From: Triglochin maritima
Lineage: Eukaryota; Streptophyta; Magnoliopsida; Alismatales; Juncaginaceae
Direction of reading: 5' to 3'
Assembly (NCBI GenBank): GCA_963682175.1
Contig: OY821791.1
Location: 17,202,542 to 17,266,541, forward strand
DNA length: 64,000 nucleotides
Both the position numbers and the translations under genes were made by a program. Of this stretch, positions 57,469 through 64,000 are shown in pieces. A model generated the notes under the pieces. It was not told the DNA's origin and made no database searches. It saw nothing but the letters and a program-made list of their open reading frames with translations. Position 1 is the stretch's first letter, and every line of letters starts with the position of its first letter.

Positions 57469-57575
57469 ATGCCACCTCGTGAGGGTACTTGGGTTGTGCC
57501 ACCTCTGTTTATAGTCTGTGGCACAATGTAATACTGATTTTGACTCTCAGTAGAGTAGTAGACCTGGGGGATCAC

Positions 57576-58730
57576 TGATTGATCGTTTTATATTAACCGC
57601 AAGTGCACGACCACGTTGAAGCGGTGACAAATACGGGTCGTCCACTGGGAGGTGTGTCGACGTTTGGTTTGTACGAAGGTGAGTGATAAATAAAGGAGAG
57701 AAATGTTGGTTACACTAAGCTACACTAAAGTGCAAATGGAAATGGAAGAGAAGCAAGAAAACTAAACCCCAAAGGGGGTAGAGAAATAATGTGAGTGTGT
57801 GTGTGTTCATTAAGCTCCTCACAACATGTAGTGCATGAAATAATAAAACTACATCCAACTTTGCCTCCACATGAATTAAGATAAGACTACATCATTAAAA
57901 CATACAAGACAATAATTGGAATGAAGCTAAATGAACTCATGTATAAAGACTAGACCCTACTATGCCTCTGCATGAATTAAGATAAGACTACATAATTAAA
58001 ACATACAAGACATTAACAAAGGTAAAGGCAACAAGAGTACATACACTACAAATTGTGTTTCCAATATTAATTCCATCCACATCCTAACCTTATCATTCCC
58101 CATAAAATAGGTCCACTAATCAAAGCATATGCTAAGCTTCATTCAAGAGCATTAGCATATCAAAGATAAGAGTGGAGACCCATTAAAGGGTTATGGAAAT
58201 CATATAAAGCTCAATGGATTAAGATAACACACACTTAATACACTACATGATTATATCACATATTTCTCCACCCCCAAATGGGGATGGAACTACTCACACA
58301 TATTTAAACTAACTACTCTAACAAAATGAAGCATTATACTGAAATAAAACTACACTAATCAAGCAAGAAATATTAAAGAAGCATAAAACAAAACAAGCAC
58401 CAAAGCAAACACATTAAAGGAAATTAACTAAGAAGGAATTAACAAGCTAATGAAAACATCTATTATTAACTCACTCAAATTACAAGCAACCCTTCCTCCA
58501 CCAGAGTTTTGCTTCAAGGCTTCACTCTTAGTAGGGAAGATGGCCACCAAAGAGAGACATGGATACAATGGAAGGTGAAGAGTTCTATTTATAAGCATGG
58601 AAAAAGCTAATCCGGGACAATCCCTCAATGTGGGACTAAACCAATACCAAAAATAGGCTAAACAAACATTAATACAAGTCCAGGAGAAATCTTAGCGGTT
58701 CTGGGATGATCCAGACCACCAATTGGCGCT
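57576..58730 (-). repeat. Inverted, truncated Athila-type LTR
   Basis: Begins TGATTGATCG...ACCGCAAGTGCACGA...GACAAATACGGGTCG, matching the start of the Athila-like LTR at 22258 read the same way, so it is in minus orientation. A TATA-type CTATTTATAA is at about 58587. The far (U3) end is missing: at 58730/58731 the sequence changes abruptly to + strand Athila pol. No TSD found. Confidence 0.7.
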
Positions 58731-60878
58731 TCCTTTGATGAGTGCCTTCATCACTTGAGCCTTGTCCTCAAGCGATGCCGTGAGAAGAAGAACCTCGCTC
58801 TCAATTGGGAGAAATGTCACTTCATGGTGAAGCGAGGGATTGTACTTGGACATGTGGTCTCAAGTAGGGGAATTGAGGTCGATCTCGCCAAAGTGGGTAT
58901 CATTGCTAATCTCCCACCACCATGTAATGTGAAGGATATCCGTGCCTTTTTGGGGCATGCGGGATTCTATCGGCGGTTCATTCGGGATTTTAGCAAAATT
59001 GCTCGACCTCGCACCACCTTGTTGGCTAAGGATGCCATTTTTGAGTTCACACCGGATTCCCACCATGCCTTTTTGACCTTGAAGAAAGAGTTGACTTCAG
59101 CTCCCATTATTAAGGCACCGGTGTGGACTGAACCCTTTGAGTTAATGTGTGATGCATCTGACTTCGCTGTGGGAGCAGTGCTTGGGCAACGATTGGACAA
59201 AATGCCTCATGTGATCTACTATGCCAGTAGAACACTCAATGATGCCCAATTGAACTACAGTGTTACCGAGAAGGAATTCTTAGCGATCATATTTGCTTTG
59301 GAGAAATTCCGGTCGTACTTGATTGGCTGCCACGTGATTATCTATTCTGATCACACAGCCATCAAGCACCTCATGGCGAAGAAAGATGCAAAATCCCGAC
59401 TCTTGAGATGGATCTTGTTGTTACAAGAATTCAATCTCGAGATTCGGGACAAAAAAGGGTGTGAAAATGTTGTAGCAGACCACTTCTCTCGTCTAGAGAC
59501 GACCAACCCACAGGACCACATCATTGATGACAAATTTCCTGACGAGCAGTTGTTCACGATCGAAGATAACCCTTGGTTTGCCGACATCGTGAACTACCTC
59601 GTGAACGAGCAACTTCCTGTGGGTTGGTCAAAATCTTACCAAACCAAATTTAGATCTTATGTCAGATTCTTCCACTGGGACGACCCCTACCTATTCAAAT
59701 ACTGCTCTGACCAAATTTTCAGGCGGTGTGTCCCAGATACCGAGTTCCAAAGTGTGCTCCACTTCTGCCATTCCAAGGCATGTGGAGGACACTTTGGAGC
59801 AAAGAAAACTGCTGCCAAGGTGCTCCAATCTGGATTCTACTGGCCCTCTCTTTTCAAGGATGCTTACGACTTTTGTAAGCAATGTGATAGGTGCCAGCGC
59901 CTTGGCAGGATTGGTCGACATGACATGATGCCTTTGCAAAATGTCCTTGTGGTCGACATCTTCGATGTGTGGGGCATCGATTTCATGGGTCCCTTTCCGA
60001 ACTCGTTCGGGAATGTTTACATTCTGGTGGCCGTTGACTATGTGTCTAAGTGGGTTGAGGCTATACCCACAAAGGCCAATGACAACAAGGTGGTCACAAA
60101 ATTCTTGAGGGACATTTTTTCGCGATTTGTTACTCCTCGAACCATAATCAGCGATAGGGGTATCAACTTCTGTAATCGCTCCTTTGAAGCGCTTATGAGT
60201 AAATATTCGATCACCCACAAGCTTGCGACCCCATATCATCCGCAAACTAGTGGGCAGGTCGAAATCTCTAACCATCAATTAAAGCAAATTCTTGAGAAGA
60301 CGGTTAGTTCCTCGAGGAAGGATTGGTCAACCAAGTTGAATGACACGTTGTGGGCCTTCCGCACCGCGTACAAGACCAATTTGGGTATGTCCCCATATCG
60401 GGTAGTGTACGACAAGGCTTGCCACCTACCCATCGAGCTTGAGCATCGTGCTTTCTGGGCGATCAAGAACCTGAATATGGATCTTGATCAAGCAGGAGTA
60501 CAACGTAAGCTCGACATTGTGGAATTAGAAGAGCTACGCAATGACGCGTACGAGAATGCCAAAACTCATAAGTCCCGAGCCAAGCACGATCGCATCATTA
60601 TGCGAAAGGTGTTTACAGCCGGGCAGAAGGTGTTGCTCTACAATTCCCAGCTTCATCTGTTTGCGGGTAAGCTCCGTAGTCGCTGGTCTGGTCCGTTTAT
60701 TGTCCAAACCGTCTATCCTCATGGAGCGATTGACATCTTGAACCCAGGGAATGGGGACGTGTTCAAAGTTAATGGACAACGCCTCAAACCCTACTTGGAG
60801 GGGGCACCAGCCGAAGTTGAGGAGGTCATGTTCCTTCATGAATCTCTCTCGCTCTCAACCATTCATGCTCCTGCATAA
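58731..60878 (+). CDS. Athila-type pol fragment: RT end, RNase H, integrase (open frame)
   Basis: About 715 codons without a stop; no start codon is expected because the 5' part of pol was lost at 58731. The first ~90 residues are the RT thumb and connection ([29 protein letters not shown]). RNase H follows with [42 protein letters not shown] and VADHFSRL, all acidic residues present. The integrase zinc region ([13 protein letters not shown]...CKQCDRCQ) leads to a DDE core with [19 protein letters not shown] and [11 protein letters not shown]. The tail ([21 protein letters not shown]) is typical of Athila/Tat integrases. The open frame suggests recent origin. The catalytic residues look intact, but without RT fingers and palm it cannot be autonomous. 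Confidence 0.92.
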   Translation, partial: SFDECLHHLSLVLKRCREKKNLALNWEKCHFMVKRGIVLGHVVSSRGIEVDLAKVGIIANLPPPCNVKDIRAFLGHAGFYRRFIRDFSKIARPRTTLLAKDAIFEFTPDSHHAFLTLKKELTSAPIIKAPVWTEPFELMCDASDFAVGAVLGQRLDKMPHVIYYASRTLNDAQLNYSVTEKEFLAIIFALEKFRSYLIGCHVIIYSDHTAIKHLMAKKDAKSRLLRWILLLQEFNLEIRDKKGCENVVADHFSRLETTNPQDHIIDDKFPDEQLFTIEDNPWFADIVNYLVNEQLPVGWSKSYQTKFRSYVRFFHWDDPYLFKYCSDQIFRRCVPDTEFQSVLHFCHSKACGGHFGAKKTAAKVLQSGFYWPSLFKDAYDFCKQCDRCQRLGRIGRHDMMPLQNVLVVDIFDVWGIDFMGPFPNSFGNVYILVAVDYVSKWVEAIPTKANDNKVVTKFLRDIFSRFVTPRTIISDRGINFCNRSFEALMSKYSITHKLATPYHPQTSGQVEISNHQLKQILEKTVSSSRKDWSTKLNDTLWAFRTAYKTNLGMSPYRVVYDKACHLPIELEHRAFWAIKNLNMDLDQAGVQRKLDIVELEELRNDAYENAKTHKSRAKHDRIIMRKVFTAGQKVLLYNSQLHLFAGKLRSRWSGPFIVQTVYPHGAIDILNPGNGDVFKVNGQRLKPYLEGAPAEVEEVMFLHESLSLSTIHAPA

Positions 60879-62217
60879 GTGGTTGTGCTTTCAGTTTCGA
60901 AAAAAAGTACAATAAAAGACTCCTTCAGTGAGCATCGTTTGTTGTGGGCCCCAACCCTTGAGTATTTGGGCCCCAATTCTTTCACGTATTTGTATCACTT
61001 CCTTGGCATCTCACAGGTTTTGAGGGAAGTTGGGTTTTGTCCATCAACATAGCCCGAAACTTCCCTGTGTACTTCATGTTGGTGAGATCTCTCCTTTTTA
61101 ATGCATAAATCCATGTAGTATCTTGCTCACATTCATTGAGGACAATGCATGAAGTAGGTGTGGGGGGGTGTTTTACGTGTGTACATAGTTGAGTCTTTTC
61201 TTTTGATTTTGTTTTCTTTTGTTTGCATTTTTAGGGTCATGTTAGTGTGCTGCATCTAATATCGATATATCTGCTTGCCATGATCCTTGGGTGACTTGTC
61301 TTCTTTTCCTTGCCTAGTGCTTCAAAATTTTAACATTTCTTTCAAAATCTTCATGTGTTTGCGAAAGAAAATGTTTTGTGGGTTTTGCGTGTGTTTAGCA
61401 TGTGCAAAACCGTTAAGAGGCAAAGTAAAAAGAAAGCTCACAAACTTGTCTTGAACCTGATGCATTAGGATATCTAGTACTGTTGCTTTAGGATTTATCG
61501 AGTCGTTAGGATGCACCCCAATTTTCCCTTGGGGGTGAGTAATCATAGGGTTTCAGTGCTCAAACATTCAAAGAAGTCCACCGTGAACCTAGTGAGTCAA
61601 TAATTCGTGTCTGTTAACTTAAGGAAGTTTGTTGTAGTCAAGGACCCTCTAAATCCTATTGTGAGACATTAGTGTAGGGGTTTTGGTTCATGTGTAGATA
61701 AGAAATAAGTGAGTAGGTGTTCTCTCTTCTCGCACGGCTCCTATCACTCGGGAAAGTAGGTCTGAGGGGACTTTGTGCCTGGTGCTTTCGAGTCATCTGA
61801 CATGGGATGCGCCGACCGAACTCTCGTTACACGGGTGGTAGGGATTGCCCTATGTGGAGATTTGGGGAAAGGTGTACGTGATAGTGTAAGTCCTCATGGG
61901 CAATGATGCACGAAACCTGACCCTGGGAGAATGAAGCTCCACCTAATAAAAAGAAAAAGAACCTTAATGGACCTTACACTTTGTATCACTTGAGGATGTT
62001 GAGGTTGTCCATGTCTTTCACTTAATTCCTTATTTAACTTGCACGAATGGTTCATTAGGCTAGGTGTGTGAACTGATTACCTATATAGAGTCGGCCCGTA
62101 GGATAACTGCGTCCATTGATCGACAAAATTTGTCCAACGAGTCGAGGTCTAGATTGAATAATGCATCTTGTTCGGATTTTGTGGGTATATCCGCTGAAAA
62201 CCCTCAGGAGACAACAC
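60879..62217 (+). other. Athila 3' region, part 1
   Basis: No env-like gene is visible. GGCATCTCACAGGTTTTGAGGG, TTGAGGACAATGCATGA and GTGGGTATATCCGCTGAAAA blocks match, in reverse, the 3' region of the non-autonomous element at 23460-24775. The shared segments link the two as possible helper and dependent element. Confidence 0.75.
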
Positions 62218-63726
62218 TGTAGGATCGTGTGGGTTTATGGGTCCACAATTAAGGCTAATCACCTAATTACCTACTTGTTTATTCAATCAAAGAAATGTAG
62301 CGGAATTTAAACTAAAACAAGCAAGTGTAGGAATATGCAAACCACAAATTGACTCGGCGTTTTTATAGAGGTTCGGCACCCCACCCGGGTCCTATTCCTC
62401 TCTTGCAAGCTCCGCTCGGATCACCGAGCTCCGCTCACGACTTCACTAATCACTCCCCGTTCCGGGCCGGGAGAGAACGCCTTTACAACCGTCAAACTCG
62501 CGAACAACCCTCGCCGGGCTTGGAATCTTCTTCTCACAATCCGAGAAGGATGCTTCGGGCTTTCACCAGAGCCTTTACTCTTTTGACAACAAGTGAGAAC
62601 TTGAGTGGAGCAACACTCTCTAAATCTTGAGCACACTTGAGTAGGATGAAGAAATAATCACTAAGTGTGGAAGGTTTGTAGCTTTGAGTGTTTGGGATTC
62701 TCTCTAAAGTTTGGGGCAAGTTTGTAGTGGGAGAGTTGTGTTAAAATGTGTTTTACAACTCCTTATATAGGCATTAGAGAGAATAGAGCCGTTGGGATTG
62801 ATTGGGTATGAGTTGAAGTGTGATTACACAAAACAGAAAGTTCAGAACCCAATTCTGGCTGAATTTGGTCGACCGAAACGGGAAGTGCGGTCGACCGGTT
62901 GGCAGTTTTACACTCAGTTCGGTCGACCGGTTAAGCAACGGTCGACCTCCCAACTCTACGACTTAGGTTCACTTAAGTCATCGGTCGAACACAAGATAGG
63001 GTTCGGTCGACCGATTTCGTCCAGGCACTTTTGGGGTGACAAACAAATGTGTGAACGGTCGACCGAAACAGGTTTTGGCGGTCGACCGATTATGGACATG
63101 CACTTTGGGTTTGTCAAGAGATGAACCAACGGTCGACCGATCATGGTCCTCGGTCGACCGATACATGAAATACATTTGGGGTATTTTTGGTTTAATACGA
63201 ATACGACCGTTGGGTATATACGACAAGAGTAACGGTCGGGAAAATATGATCTGACGGTCGACCGAAAGGTAAAACACGGTCGACCGAATAAGGGCAGTGA
63301 AAACACAAACAAGAGAATTGATCATTCGGTCGACCGAACGGCATGTTGCGGTCGACCGAATGTAGGCAGACTTTTACAGTTCAGGTTTGTTGTTTTCCGG
63401 TCTAAGTTTGGGTGATCTATTGAAGTCCAAATTATGTGAAATTTCGTGTGTGACTTCTATAGGGAACCTAGTGTGTGATTAAGTTGATTTTAGCTCAAGT
63501 ATGCTCAATTACACTTTGTTCCTAAGACTCAAAAGAAATCAAGATTACATGTCTTCGATTTAGCTTTAATTACATGTCTTGACTTCATTTCCTTCTTTCT
63601 TGAGTCTTGATCACCTGTAGAGATTAGCACAATACAATATATATGCAATGCATAGTGTGTGCTACTCTAATTAAGATTCGGTTGATTAAATCATCAAAAC
63701 ATAAGATTAAGGCCAAAAAGCCAACA
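62218..63726 (-). mobile_element. Solo LTR, family F3 copy 2, in the Athila 3' region
   Basis: 1509 bp from TGTAGGATCGTG to AAAAAGCCAACA, the inverted relative of 31198-32705 (1508 bp). The empty site is preserved in reverse at about 23610 (GACAACACTCCTCC). The left flank ends CAACAC, but the right flank resumes at CTCCTCC. The expected duplicate CAACA is missing, which fits slippage between it and the LTR end CCAACA. TATA-type CCTTATATAGG at about 62761-62771. Confidence 0.88.
62866..63362. repeat. TCGGTCGACCGA array in F3 LTR copy 2
   Basis: About 15 sites, most with a perfect GGTCGACCG core and alternating A/T/G flanks, beginning about 95 bp upstream (minus strand) of the TATA box. Position relative to the TATA box is the same as in copy 1. 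Confidence 0.9.
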
Positions 63727-63884
63727 CTCCTCCTCCTTGGCAACAAGGAGGTTTAACGGCTTGTTGCACATGCTAAGTGCAACTGTGATTCCTACGAAAG
63801 TGAGTTAGGATTTCTTGTTTCTCGTTTGCTTTTCTCTTTCTTTGTTTTGCTCGGGAATAGCAAAAACTTAGGTGTGGGGGTATT
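63727..63884 (+). other. Athila 3' region, part 2, and polypurine tract
   Basis: Continues the region interrupted by the F3 LTR (GGAGGTTTAACGGCTTGTTG, GTGATTCCTACGAAAGTGAG) and ends with GGTGTGGGGGTATT (63871-63884), the same purine tract as in the non-autonomous element. Confidence 0.85.
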
Positions 63885-64000
63885 TGATTGACATCATTTC
63901 ATGCTCATATTGGTATCTTATATCCATTATCTTACAATTAAGCAATCCTACGTAACGAGTTTTATGTTTAGTTTTCAGGAATAAAGAGGCTTGAAGAGAA
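63885..64000 (+). repeat. Start of Athila 3' LTR (continues past window)
   Basis: TGATTGACATCATTTCATGC follows the purine tract. The first 116 bp are seen; their GTTTAGTTTTCAGGAATA part weakly resembles the matching part of the LTRs at 22258 and 27532. Confidence 0.8.

Larger units (their letters stand above)
51956..57575 (+). mobile_element. Tekay/Del-like Ty3 retrotransposon copy 2, truncated
   Basis: A complete 5' LTR, primer site, gag and pol up to the start of integrase. At about 57468 the integrase sequence (TTTTGTCACAGGA) jumps to sequence matching LTR positions about 53130-53225, so the integrase core, chromodomain and the first part of the 3' LTR were deleted. The LTR fragment is then cut at 57575 by the next element. 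Many stops and frameshifts. Confidence 0.88.

Noticed and set aside
62349..62636. Overlapping frames at the 5' part of the F3 LTR
   Set aside because: Both strands open over GC-richer LTR DNA with no domain; copy 1 of the LTR does not keep them.

Overview
The window looks like repeat-dense nuclear DNA of a flowering plant, probably a eudicot. It holds Tekay/Del-type and Athila-type Ty3 retrotransposons (chromodomain, tRNA-Asp primer site), Mutator-like elements (MULEs) with plant mobile domain, OTU and Ulp1-like proteins, a hAT, a CACTA and a broken plant bHLH gene with a plant-type intron. There is no bacterial gene organisation and no host gene that looks functional.

Layout. 1-5965: 3' part of a Tekay-like element (RNase H, integrase, chromodomain, 3' LTR), the LTR split by a solo LTR of family F2 (3378-5278, TSD GTTCT). 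6408-15609: MULE-A, 9-bp TSD ATATTCATA and no visible long TIR, with a MULE transposase on + and a DUF1985-like/charged-helix/Ulp1-like gene on -. 15794-30652: MULE-B copy 1 (8-bp TSD TATAAATA, TIRs of about 60 bp), a transposase-OTU fusion on + and a plant mobile domain (PMD) gene on -. It is broken by an F2 solo LTR (17849-19983, TSD ACCTT) and by a complete, very young Athila-like non-autonomous element (22258-28733, TSD ATGAC). 31175-34108: hAT-type element (8-bp TSD TGTATGCA) holding a solo LTR of family F3. 34257-36480: bHLH pseudogene. 36708-38637: foldback element with a 9-bp TSD. 38647-42949: degenerate repeats and AT-rich DNA. 42958-49323: MULE-B copy 2 (8-bp TSD TAGAAATT). 50215-50388: possible SINE. 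50456-51553: non-autonomous CACTA. 51956-57575: second Tekay-like element, 5' LTR to a truncated integrase. 57576-64000: an inverted partial Athila LTR, then an Athila polyprotein with an open frame, its 3' region interrupted by a second F3 LTR (62218-63726), and the start of the 3' LTR at 63885.

The most interesting pattern is that almost every element carries its own short, CpG-rich, usually palindromic motif, multiplied in its non-coding DNA. Several LTR families have TCGGTCGACCGA-type sites just upstream of their TATA boxes. MULE-A has TGTCCGGAATAAG in every main non-coding compartment. MULE-B has GGCGTCT/AGACGCC arrays inside the first introns of both of its genes. The foldback, CACTA and Athila-like elements have further motifs. 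This resembles the motif arrays bound by VANC anti-silencing proteins in Arabidopsis VANDAL elements and by TNPA in CACTA elements, and may mark several independent element-specific protein-DNA recognition systems. Also notable is that two unrelated MULE families here each carry a ubiquitin/SUMO-protease-like domain (OTU or Ulp1).

The TSDs and paired copies give pre-insertion sequences for several nested events, so their order can be read directly. Exon limits are inferred from GT-AG sites and from comparing copies. Family names are by motif recognition, without database searches.
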